Of a stretch of DNA of 48,000 bases, positions 33,512 to 40,033 are shown piece after piece; positions within the stretch are counted from its first letter, which is position 1; each line of letters starts with the position of its first letter. Under the pieces are notes generated by a model. It ran no database searches, was not told where the DNA came from, and was given only the letters and a program-made list of their open reading frames with translations. The DNA is from Chloroflexota bacterium (GTDB lineage: Bacteria > Chloroflexota > Dehalococcoidia > Lucifugimonadales > JACPCK01). The DNA is taken from the NCBI GenBank assembly GCA_016179845.1, contig JACPCK010000035.1:1-48000 (forward strand), in the 5' to 3' direction. The position numbers were made by a program, and so were the translations under genes.

Positions 33512-33617
33512 AGGGACTCGAACCCTCACGCCCTTTCGGGCACCCGCTTCCTCTAGGTCTGAACCGTAGCTCAGACTCAGAGGAAGGCGGGCGTGTCTAC
33601 CATTTCACCACAACCCC
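33503..33617 (-). tRNA. tRNA-Leu-like RNA with a greatly extended anticodon arm
   Basis: The 115-nt sequence folds as a class II tRNA. The acceptor is GGGGTTG/CATCCCC (one T-T mismatch) with discriminator A; the D-arm is GTG...CAC with TGGTAGA as in tRNA-Leu; the variable arm is GCCC-GAAA-GGGC; the T-arm is GAGGG/CCCTT with TTCGAGT. The anticodon stem CCCGC/GCGGG does not enclose 7 nt but 39 nt, which continue pairing as TTCCTCT/AGAGGAA and GTCTGA/TCAGAC around GCTACGGT. A normal Leu gene is about 85 nt. CCA is not encoded. No removal leaving a 7-nt loop gives a Leu anticodon, so this may be a tRNA mimic, decoy or inactive gene. It lies inside the IS1595 element. Confidence 0.7.
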
Positions 33618-33625
33618 ACACTCTT

Positions 33626-33634
33626 ATTATACCA
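33626..33634 (-). promoter_or_regulatory. Extended -10 promoter of the tRNA-like gene, next to IRR
   Basis: On the minus strand TGG followed by a perfect TATAAT (33631-33626), eight bases before the tRNA 5' end, so transcription would start at or within a base or two of the mature end. No good -35 box. The sequence is in the IRR-proximal region that aligns with the transposase promoter in IRL. Confidence 0.6.
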
Positions 33635-33637
33635 CAA

Positions 33638-33670
33638 TACTGGACTTTAGGGGATAATTGCCTAACTAAA
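33638..33670. repeat. Right end of the IS1595-family transposon: IRR plus target duplication
   Basis: TACTGGAC, six variable bases, then GGGATAATTGCC ends at 33662 and mirrors IRL. TAACTAAA at 33663-33670 is the second copy of the 8-bp duplication. Confidence 0.9.
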
Positions 33671-33741
33671 AGACCCTGCGGAATTCGACAGGTCCTTCCT
33701 ATGGGGCTCTTGCTGATGTATCCTGACATAGGTTACCGCGT

Positions 33742-33898
33742 CTAGCGTGGTGTACCTGAAATACGCTTATGAATTGTCATTGCGAGGAGGCAGTAGCCGA
33801 CGAAGCAATCTGGAGGAGGGATGGTTCCAGCCACCAGATTGCCACGCCCCGATTTCATCTGGGCTCGCAATGACATTTGTAGTGAACTTCGGTGACAA
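33742..33898. repeat. Type A dispersed repeat, diverged copy merged with the nitrilase start
   Basis: CTAGCGTGGTGTACCTGAAA at the left, then TGTCATTGCGAGG, GAAGCAATCTGG, CCAGATTGCCACG and CTCGCAATGACAT as in the other type A copies. At the right it continues as GTGAACTTCGGTGACAAGC and never reaches the ACACTAG end; it runs into the nitrilase gene. Confidence 0.75.
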
Positions 33899-34931
33899 GC
33901 TGAAGGCCGCGGCAGTCCAGGCGGCCCCGGTCTTCCTGGACCGGGAGGCCACGGTGGACAAGGCCTGCCGCCTCGTTGAAGAAGCCGGGGCTAACGGTGC
34001 GGACCTGGTGGTGTTCCCAGAGGTCTTCATCCCCGGCTACTGCCACTGGCTCCACTTCTACCCGGCTGGCCACCCGCTCAGCGTGCGGCTGCACCGAGAG
34101 CTCTTCAAGAACGCTGTGGAGGTCCCCAGCCCGGCCACGGACAGGCTATGCCAGGCTGCCAAAAAGGCCAACGCCTATGTTGTCATGGGCCTCAACGAGC
34201 GGCGGCCGGGCATGATGCCAGGCACCCTGTACAACACCATGCTGTTTATCCACCGCAACGGCACCATCATGGGGAAACACCAGAAGCTGATGCCCACCTT
34301 CATCGAGAAGATCGTCCACGCCATCGGCGACGGCTCCACCCTGAAGGTGTTCCCTACAGAGTACGGGCCCATAGGGGGGCTGGCCTGTGGGGAGAACGGC
34401 AATCCGCTCCTCAAGTTTGCCCTCTACGCCCAGGGAGAGGTGGTCCACGCAGCGGGCTGGCCCTCCTATACGGACCGCGGGCCCTCCCGCCTGTCCCACG
34501 ACCTGATGCTGCTGCGAATGCGCAGCTACGCCTTCGAGGGCCGGGTCTTCGCCGTCAGCGCCGCCGAGATGTTCACCCAGGAGATGGCCGAGGCCCTGGA
34601 GCTGGACGGCGCTACGCGAGAGGCCTTGGCCCGAGTGGGAGGCTACTCGGCCATCCTGGGGCCCATGGGCCAGTTCCTCGCAGGCCCTGCCGAATATGGG
34701 GAGACCATCCTCTATGCAGACCTGGACCTGGAGCAGGTGGTCGACGCACGGTACAGGCAGGACATCACAGGCCACTACAACCGCTTCGACGTGGTTTCTC
34801 TCAACTACAATGGTACCCCTAACGTGCCCATTCGCTTCCGGGGCGGGACGCCGACCGAGAAGGGGGGCGCTCCTGCCACGACCGGCGAGCCCGATGCCTC
34901 GAAGTCCCCGCTGGGGCCGGATGAGGGATAG
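33870..34931 (+). CDS. Nitrilase-superfamily carbon-nitrogen hydrolase
   Basis: A 353-residue nitrilase, hydrolysing nitriles (or a related C-N bond) through a Glu-Lys-Cys triad. All three are visible: Glu51 in VFPEVFIPGY, Lys139 in GKHQKLMPT and Cys173 in GLACGENGNPL. The C-E-N context is that of true nitrilases rather than amidases. The homologous part begins at KLKAAAVQAAPVFLDREATVDK. The ATG at 33870, and an in-frame GTG at 33882, lie inside a type A repeat, so the first ~10 residues (MTFVVNFGDK) come from repeat sequence. The C-terminus has a charged, Pro-rich tail (ATTGEPDASKSPLGPDEG). Confidence 0.88.
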   Translation: MTFVVNFGDKLKAAAVQAAPVFLDREATVDKACRLVEEAGANGADLVVFPEVFIPGYCHWLHFYPAGHPLSVRLHRELFKNAVEVPSPATDRLCQAAKKANAYVVMGLNERRPGMMPGTLYNTMLFIHRNGTIMGKHQKLMPTFIEKIVHAIGDGSTLKVFPTEYGPIGGLACGENGNPLLKFALYAQGEVVHAAGWPSYTDRGPSRLSHDLMLLRMRSYAFEGRVFAVSAAEMFTQEMAEALELDGATREALARVGGYSAILGPMGQFLAGPAEYGETILYADLDLEQVVDARYRQDITGHYNRFDVVSLNYNGTPNVPIRFRGGTPTEKGGAPATTGEPDASKSPLGPDEG

Positions 34932-34955
34932 ACGAGGCCCGCGGGCCCCGGCACT

Positions 34956-35112
34956 CTAGTGTGGTGAATCAGAAAACCGCTGCAAATGTCATTCTGAGTG
35001 CCAGCGAAGAATCTGGGGAGGCGGCCCCCACCCCTGCCAGATGCTTCACTCTGTTCAGCAGGACAACTCGGCGCTGTGACTAATTCACCCAATCTGTAAC
35101 TCAGGACACTAG
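34956..35112. repeat. CTAG-flanked repeat, type C
   Basis: Starts CTAGTGTGGTGAATCAG and ends GTAACTCAGGACACTAG; as inverted ends these are CTAGTGTGGTG and CTAGTGTCCTG. The interior (TGTCATTCTGAGTGCCAGCG, GAAGAATCTGGGG) resembles type A only in layout. No coding capacity. Confidence 0.65.
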
Positions 35113-35118
35113 CAGAGT

Positions 35119-35225
35119 GCTGAAAAAGGGAAGTCCAGATCCCGATAAGTCGGGATTACCAGGGGCCTGGGGCGATACCTCCAGATATAATTTTCTCCCC
35201 CTTCCTGGACAGGAAGGGGGAGCGG
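35119..35225. repeat. Degenerate type B-like repeat fragment
   Basis: CCCGATAAGTCGGGATTACCAGGGGCCTGGGG followed by CCCCCTTCCTGGACAGGAAGGGGG. The same two hairpins occur in the same order in type B repeats, but the CTAG ends are absent. Directly next to the type C repeat. Confidence 0.55.
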
Positions 35226-35264
35226 ATGAAAGCGCTGACCACCCGCTGAACCCCATACAAGAAG

Positions 35265-35294
35265 TTGACAAAGAAGGCAGAAGACACCTATAGT
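35265..35294 (+). promoter_or_regulatory. Promoter of the FmdB-like gene (and perhaps dtd)
   Basis: Perfect TTGACA (35265-35270), 18-bp spacer, TATAGT (35289-35294). The start near 35301 gives a ~55-nt leader made mostly of the hairpin at 35306-35336. Confidence 0.6.
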
Positions 35295-35305
35295 TATTCC
35301 CAGGA

Positions 35306-35336
35306 AGCTAGCAGCCTCTAGGTTGGGCTGCTAGCT
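35306..35336 (+). promoter_or_regulatory. 5' leader hairpin before the FmdB-like gene
   Basis: AGCTAGCAGCC and GGCTGCTAGCT form a perfect 11-bp stem with a 9-nt loop, starting about 5 nt from the predicted transcription start. It is followed by GTTGCTTG rather than a U-run, so it is more likely an RNA-stability or translation element than a terminator. Confidence 0.5.
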
Positions 35337-35356
35337 GTTGCTTGAAGGTGGTGAGT

Positions 35357-35641
35357 TTGCCAATCTACGGGTACGTGTGTGCCCGATGTGAGCACCGCTT
35401 TGAACTGCGCCAGCCCTTTGACGCTGCCTCCGAAATGAACTGCCCCAAATGCGGCAGCCCGGCCCAGCGGAAGATATATCCGGTCGGCATAATCTTCAAA
35501 GGCAACGGCTGGTATACCACCGACTACGCTAAGAAGACCTATACCGGGCCCTCTGAAGACGGTCCAAAAGAGAGCCCCAAAAAAGAGGAGGAGAAGAAGG
35601 CTCCTGAGCCCTCTCCAGCCTCTGCCGAAAAGAAAGGGTAA
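35357..35641 (+). CDS. FmdB-like zinc ribbon protein, third in the window
   Basis: A 94-residue protein starting at TTG 35357 (LPIYGYVCARCEHRF). TTG is chosen because AAGGTGGTGAG lies just before it and the family begins with the PIY block. The Cys pairs CARC and CPKC make the zinc ribbon, followed by GSPAQRKIYPVGIIFKGNGWY, the standard end of FmdB-type proteins. The tail is Lys/Glu/Pro-rich (ESPKKEEEKKAPEPS). Regulatory or chaperone-like roles are proposed for the family, not proven. Confidence 0.82.
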   Translation: MPIYGYVCARCEHRFELRQPFDAASEMNCPKCGSPAQRKIYPVGIIFKGNGWYTTDYAKKTYTGPSEDGPKESPKKEEEKKAPEPSPASAEKKG

Positions 35642-35727
35642 CGGCGGCATCTGCCCCAGGCACCGTCGCCCTTGGCAGGCTCTCGGAAACGTCGGCCCAA
35701 GGCACCCAAGCGTCAAGGTTGTAGCTG

Positions 35728-36195
35728 TTGAGGATATTGCTACAGCGAGTAAGGAACGCCTCTGTATCGGTCCAGGGGAAAGAGGTTGCCAGGATCGGCC
35801 CGGGACTGGTCGCGCTTCTGGCTCTTGGCAAAGGGGACTCCCTGGAAGACGCCCGCTACCTGGTAGAGAAGACGGCAAACCTGCGTATCTTCCCTGACAC
35901 GGAAGGCAAATTCAACCTCTCGGCTCTCGACGTAGGGGCTGCCCTTCTGCTCATCAGTCAGTTCACCCTGTACGCTGATACCCGAAAGGGGCGGCGGCCC
36001 AGCTTTACTGCCGCGGCTCCCCCGGAGGAGGCAGCCGAGATGTTCAACAGAACGACAGACCTCTTCCGGCAGGCGGGCCTCTCAGTGAAGACCGGCGTGT
36101 TTCAAGAACATATGCTGGTGGAGATCCATAATGACGGGCCGGTCACCATTTGGCTCGATAGCGCCGACCGCTTCCGCCCGCGATCAGATGTGTAG
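35728..36195 (+). CDS. dtd: D-aminoacyl-tRNA deacylase
   Basis: A 155-residue DTD that hydrolyses D-amino acids (and glycine mischarged on tRNA-Ala) from tRNA. The signature motifs are LLISQFTLYAD (SQFTLY) and NDGPVTIWLDS, in which the Gly-Pro pair provides the chiral selector. The N-terminus MRILLQRVRNASVSVQG is canonical. The start is TTG 35728, the only candidate at the conserved position; the Shine-Dalgarno sequence is weak (AAGG 9 nt before). Confidence 0.93.
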   Translation: MRILLQRVRNASVSVQGKEVARIGPGLVALLALGKGDSLEDARYLVEKTANLRIFPDTEGKFNLSALDVGAALLLISQFTLYADTRKGRRPSFTAAAPPEEAAEMFNRTTDLFRQAGLSVKTGVFQEHMLVEIHNDGPVTIWLDSADRFRPRSDV

Positions 36196-36274
36196 AGGTG
36201 CCTCTGCCCGAAGGCGGTGGGGACACCTCTTGCTGGGAAATGCTAGACCGGGACGTGCAGACCTCACGCCCCTC

Positions 36275-36952
36275 TCACCTTCTCAGGTCGGCCCAGAAAG
36301 CCGGCCCCAAGCCAATCCCGCGCTCCTTGAGTTGGTCAGCTAGGGACCCGTCTTCCTGAAGGAAGAAACGCAGGTCATCCTCTGTATCCAGGTCCCGGCC
36401 TACAGAGAGGCTTGCGTACATGGCCACAGGGTAGCCCAGGGTCTCAGCCTGGGAGAGATGGAGACCCAGACTCCTCCCCTCCGCCAGCCGGAAGGTGATG
36501 GGAAGATGCCTGGGCATCAAGACCAGGTTGGTCCCCCCGTCCGTGAGGGCCGGGGCCAGGACCAGGCAGGAAAGCCGGCGGGACGCCTGGACGACACGGG
36601 TCAGGTCTTCGGGTGTAACCATAGCCAGGTCCGAAGGCAGATAAATGGCACCCTGAATGCCAGCCTGGAAGGCTCGGCTAAAGGTCTCGCCCAGGGCAGC
36701 ATTGAGGGCTCGCCCTTCATCGTCCTTCCAGATGGCGCCCAGCCTCCGGGCCATCTGGGCCACCACCCCATCGCCCCCCAGCACCCACGTCTCGGCGATA
36801 AGGGGAGACGCCAGGGCCGTCTTGACCGCCCGCTCCAGCAGCAAGATTGAGAGGGCCTGGCGGGCCTCGTCCGTCAGGCAAGCGGCCAGGCGGGTCTTGG
36901 CCTTCGCCAGGGGCTTCATGGGGACTACTGCCACAACCTCAGTGCCATTCAT
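36275..36952 (-). CDS. cofC: 2-phospho-L-lactate guanylyltransferase (F420 biosynthesis)
   Basis: A 225-residue CofC/FbiD-type nucleotidyltransferase that activates phospholactate (or PEP) with GTP for coenzyme F420. The N-terminus VVAVVPMKPLAKAKTRLAACL is the nucleotide-binding loop; IYLPSDLAMVTPEDL holds the metal-binding Asp; LAPALTDGGTNLVLMPR is the family's third block. The start ATG 36952 lies four bases from a type A repeat, so its promoter and Shine-Dalgarno region derive from the repeat or lie beyond it. It follows cofD on the same strand, with only the repeat between. Confidence 0.9.
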   Translation of the reverse strand: MNGTEVVAVVPMKPLAKAKTRLAACLTDEARQALSILLLERAVKTALASPLIAETWVLGGDGVVAQMARRLGAIWKDDEGRALNAALGETFSRAFQAGIQGAIYLPSDLAMVTPEDLTRVVQASRRLSCLVLAPALTDGGTNLVLMPRHLPITFRLAEGRSLGLHLSQAETLGYPVAMYASLSVGRDLDTEDDLRFFLQEDGSLADQLKERGIGLGPAFWADLRR

Positions 36953-36955
36953 GGC

Positions 36956-37120
36956 CTAGTATCCCGTCCCTGAAATACGCTTACCAATTGTCATTGCGAG
37001 GAGGCGGCAGCCGACGAAGCAATCTGGCGGTGGGACAGACCCCGCCGCGAGATTGCCACGGCCCTCCTTCGTCGGGCCTCGCGATGACATTGGAGGTGAA
37101 CTTCGGAGACACCACACTAG
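36956..37120. repeat. Type A dispersed repeat between cofD and cofC
   Basis: CTAGTATCCCGTCCCTGAAA to GGAGACACCACACTAG, nearly identical to 1802-1966. Its right CTAG supplies the TAG stop of cofD (minus strand). Confidence 0.85.
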
Positions 37121-38052
37121 TATCCCGCCAGCGCACATACGCGCCTGGCCAGCTCCATCTTGTCTTCTGGGCTCCTCATCACAATGGGCATCGCTTCAAC
37201 TGGCATACCCAGGGCCAGAATCTCCTCCGCCTCCTCTCGATCTACGTCATCAATGATAAAGATGTCACAGAGGCCCTCGTAATGCCTGGCGATGTTGGTA
37301 CTGCTGGGCTTCTCGCCCAGCTCGAGCATCATCTTGGCCAGAGGCCCCTTTAGGGCCTCTCCTCCTACAATAGGGCTGACCGCCAGGCGAGGCACGGTGA
37401 GGCCGGCGATGCGCTGTCGAACACGGTCCAGAGAAAGAATGGGATCGATACTGAGATAGGGGTTAGAGGGGCAGAAGACCAGGGCGCCCGCCTCGTTCAG
37501 GGCCGCCTCGAAGAGCGGCGAGGGCCGGGCCTTCTCTGCTCCGACGTAAAGGACCTCTCGTACCGGGGGCTCGCACCGGCGCTCCACAAAATAGACCTGG
37601 AAGGGTAGCTCACCCTCTTCGGCGAGTATCGTGGTGCGCACTGAGTCGTCGCTCATAGGCACTATGCTGTGCTGTACCCCCAGGGCTAGGCACAGCTCCC
37701 GGGTCGCCTGGGATAGAGTCCAGCCCTGGCCGAGGAGTTCCGTCCGCCGGATATGACAGGCCAGGTCCCGGTCCCCCAGCCTGAACCATGTGGGGGCACC
37801 ATAGCGGCCCAGCATACCCAGAGCCGCTGTCGTATCGTCTGCGACTCCCCAGCCGGCCTCAGGATTGACGATGCCCGCCAGGGTATACATTACCGTGTCC
37901 AAGTCAGGGGATACGTGGAGTCCGTGGAAGACGGCGTCGTCGCCAGTGTTCACCACGATGACCAGCTTTTCCGGAGGGAGGACCTGGGCCAAACCCCAGG
38001 CCAGCTTGGCCCCACCTACCCCACCAGCAAGGGCAACCAGAAGGCCCTTCAT
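37117..38052 (-). CDS. cofD: 2-phospho-L-lactate transferase (F420 biosynthesis)
   Basis: A 311-residue CofD/FbiA that transfers the phospholactyl/phosphoenolpyruvyl group to the deazaflavin Fo. Conserved parts are the N-terminal GGVGGAKLAWGLAQVLP (nucleotide loop), VVNTGDDAVFHGLHVSPDLDTVMYTLAG, the WFRLGDRDLA block, CPSNPYLSIDPIL and VSPIVGGEALKGP. The length is normal. The stop TAG is the CTAG end of a type A repeat, but the protein ends at the usual place. It starts 37 nt after the ABC binding-protein stop, so it may be read from the ABC operon. With cofC this shows that the organism makes F420. Confidence 0.95.
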   Translation of the reverse strand: MKGLLVALAGGVGGAKLAWGLAQVLPPEKLVIVVNTGDDAVFHGLHVSPDLDTVMYTLAGIVNPEAGWGVADDTTAALGMLGRYGAPTWFRLGDRDLACHIRRTELLGQGWTLSQATRELCLALGVQHSIVPMSDDSVRTTILAEEGELPFQVYFVERRCEPPVREVLYVGAEKARPSPLFEAALNEAGALVFCPSNPYLSIDPILSLDRVRQRIAGLTVPRLAVSPIVGGEALKGPLAKMMLELGEKPSSTNIARHYEGLCDIFIIDDVDREEAEEILALGMPVEAMPIVMRSPEDKMELARRVCALAGY

Positions 38053-38089
38053 ATGGACATCAGCCCGGCGGTCTTGATCATGGAGAGGG

Positions 38090-39106
38090 CTAAGGCCATC
38101 TCAGCTTACCACCCCGGTATATCTCCTTCAGAAAACGGTCGGTGAAGGCCGACTTGACATCCACGGACCCAGGTAGAGCCTGATACTCCAGGAGAGAGTC
38201 GTGGAAGGCTTGCCACTGCTCCTCCGACATCCATCCGAGGCCGTACTTCTCCGTAAGGGGCGAGACGGCGTCCTCCATCTCCTTCTGCATCATGAACCCC
38301 ATGTGGCCCCGCTCCTCCTTGTCCGCGTACTTCATGACGATGTCCAGAGCCTCCTCGCGATTGTTGAAGGCGAACTCCAGGCCCTTCATGGTAGCCTTAA
38401 TGAACCGGCGGACAGTGTCGGGGTCTTTCTGGATCAGGTCCTCCCGGGTTATGTACGTAAGGCCCAGGGTAGGTACACCATAGTCGGCAGGATCGAAGAC
38501 CCTGACCTCGTGGCCCAGCCCTCTGAGCACATCGGGCTCATTGGACTTGAAAACGGCCAGGATATCTAACTTCTTCTCCACCAGTATGCGGGGGTCGAAG
38601 CCCACCGCCACCTCCTTAATCCTGGAGCGGTCTACACCAGCCGCCTTCAGGATGGCCAGGTAGTCGGGCGGCACGCTGGTCTTGTACCCGAAGGTCTTAC
38701 CTTCCCAGTCCTTGGGGGTCTGGATGCCCGACTCTTTAAGAACGATGAAGGCCTGCTGGCCGCGCTGGCCAAAAAGAGCTATGGCCACGATAGGGAGCAT
38801 GGGGTCCCCTGCCCTCCGCTTGAGGACCGAGTTGGCGTCAGCCGTGGTGAAGTCCACGTCCCCCGACATAAGGAGCTGGAGGTGCTGGCCCGTAGAGTGC
38901 CGCATATCTACGTCCAGACCCTGGTCCGCAAAGTAGCCCTTCTCTCTGGCCACGTAGGCTGCCACAAAAGGCAGATTGGCCTGGGCCTTGAAGCCCGCCA
39001 TGAAGACCACCTTCCTGAGAGGCCCTTCCTCCCGCCCGCAGCCGGTGGCGGCCAGGGTCACCAGTGCAATAAGGGCCATGACTAGGAAACAAACGTTGCG
39101 CCCCAT
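38090..39106 (-). CDS. ABC transporter substrate-binding lipoprotein, NitT/TauT (ThiY/SsuA) type
   Basis: A 338-residue NMT1/THI5-like binding protein. The signal peptide ends LAATGC (lipobox). The mature part begins RKVVFMAGFKAQANLPFVAAYVAREKGYFADQGLDVDM, the standard start of aliphatic sulfonate, taurine, nitrate and pyrimidine (HMP) binders. LLMSGDVDFTTADANSVL is the second block. ATG 39106 is chosen because GGGAAAGG precedes it. It is the last gene of an ATPase-permease-binding protein operon. The ligand is open: the sequence resembles ThiY-type binders, but no thiamine riboswitch was found. Confidence 0.85.
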   Translation of the reverse strand: MGRNVCFLVMALIALVTLAATGCGREEGPLRKVVFMAGFKAQANLPFVAAYVAREKGYFADQGLDVDMRHSTGQHLQLLMSGDVDFTTADANSVLKRRAGDPMLPIVAIALFGQRGQQAFIVLKESGIQTPKDWEGKTFGYKTSVPPDYLAILKAAGVDRSRIKEVAVGFDPRILVEKKLDILAVFKSNEPDVLRGLGHEVRVFDPADYGVPTLGLTYITREDLIQKDPDTVRRFIKATMKGLEFAFNNREEALDIVMKYADKEERGHMGFMMQKEMEDAVSPLTEKYGLGWMSEEQWQAFHDSLLEYQALPGSVDVKSAFTDRFLKEIYRGGKLRWP

Positions 39107-39175
39107 ATAGCCTTTCCCTCCACGTAAAAGGTGTTGTATGGAACGGGTCACCTGAGAGTTGAACATAGGCTCTGG

Positions 39176-40033
39176 TCAAGAGGTAAGGGCGGATTCATGC
39201 CAGAACAGGACCCTCCTTTCGACCAGAGACAGGAGGACGGTCAGGCTGATACCAATGAAGGCCAGGGTCAGGATTGCCGCAAAGAGGGTAGCCATGTCCA
39301 GGTTGCTGTTGGCGACGATGATCACGCTACCCAGGCCCTTGTCAGCACTGAACCACTCTCCTACTACGGCGCCAATGATCGAGAGGGGAATGGCCACCCG
39401 GAAGGCAGAGAAAAGGTAGGGCATAGAGCTGGGGAGCCGCAGGGTGAGAAAGATCTCCTTCTGAGAGGCTTTGAGAGAGCGGAGAAAGTCCATAGCCACC
39501 GGGTCCACCGAGCGGAATCCTATAACGGCGTTGACCAGGACCGGAAAGAAGGTGATGAGGGCTGCTATCAGAATCTTGGGCATGGAGCCGAAGCCAAACC
39601 AGATGACAAAAAGGGGAGCCACAGCCACAACCGGGGTCACCTTCACCAGTATTGCCAGAGGCAGCAGGCTGCGCTCCATGAATCGGGAGTGGGCCATGAG
39701 GGTTGCCCCCAGGAGCGCCACCCCGGAGCCCAGGGCGAAGCCTCCCAGGGCCTCGACCGTAGTCACGAGGCCCTCCCTGGCAAAGAAGCCAGGGTCGCCA
39801 GAAAGGCGAGTGAGAATAAGGGACGGTGCCGGGACTATATAGGGAGGCACATCCCTCACCCTGGTCCATATCTCCCACACCAGGCCTGCCACCGTTAAGG
39901 TCACTAGAGGAGGCGCCAGGTAGCCCCCCAGCGCCGCGAGCCCACGAAGGGCACCCTCTGACCACGCCAACCACCCTCCTTGCCTACTGGTCAGACTGGT
40001 ATCGGCCTTTTCACCTGCCAGCCGGTGCTGCAT
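39176..40033 (-). CDS. ABC transporter permease, NitT/TauT type
   Basis: A 285-residue inner-membrane permease with six helices. The coupling loop is VDPVAMDFLRSLKASQKEIFLTLRLPSSMPYLFSAFRVA, a clear EAA motif. The N-terminus is cytoplasmic (EKADTSLTSRQGG) and the first helix is followed by VPPYIVPAPSLILTRL, typical of SsuC/TauC/ThiX. ATG 40033 is preceded by GGGAGGT and overlaps the end of the ATPase gene by 23 bases, so translation is coupled. Confidence 0.9.
   Translation of the reverse strand: MQHRLAGEKADTSLTSRQGGWLAWSEGALRGLAALGGYLAPPLVTLTVAGLVWEIWTRVRDVPPYIVPAPSLILTRLSGDPGFFAREGLVTTVEALGGFALGSGVALLGATLMAHSRFMERSLLPLAILVKVTPVVAVAPLFVIWFGFGSMPKILIAALITFFPVLVNAVIGFRSVDPVAMDFLRSLKASQKEIFLTLRLPSSMPYLFSAFRVAIPLSIIGAVVGEWFSADKGLGSVIIVANSNLDMATLFAAILTLAFIGISLTVLLSLVERRVLFWHESALTS

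Larger units (their letters stand above)
31128..33662. mobile_element. IS1595-family transposon with passenger genes (about 2.5 kb)
   Basis: Both ends are readable. IRL starts at 31128 with GGCAATTATCCC and IRR ends at 33662 with GGGATAATTGCC; the match extends over TCCAGTA. Perfect 8-bp flanking copies of TAACTAAA lie at 31120-31127 and 33663-33670. Inside are an intact ISXO2-type transposase, a short antisense frame, a 260-residue unknown protein overlapping a PIN nuclease, and a tRNA-Leu-like RNA transcribed inward from IRR. IS1595 elements are usually near 1 kb, though passenger-gene members are known. Exact duplication and intact genes suggest recent insertion; base composition is visibly less G+C-rich than the flanks. 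Confidence 0.9.

Noticed and set aside
33503-33617. Standard intron in the tRNA-Leu gene
   Set aside because: The insertion lacks group I intron size or core sequence, does not form a bulge-helix-bulge, and no exact excision restores a Leu anticodon.
36847-37353. 168-codon plus-strand frame spanning cofC, a repeat and cofD
   Set aside because: It crosses two supported minus-strand genes and a non-coding repeat.
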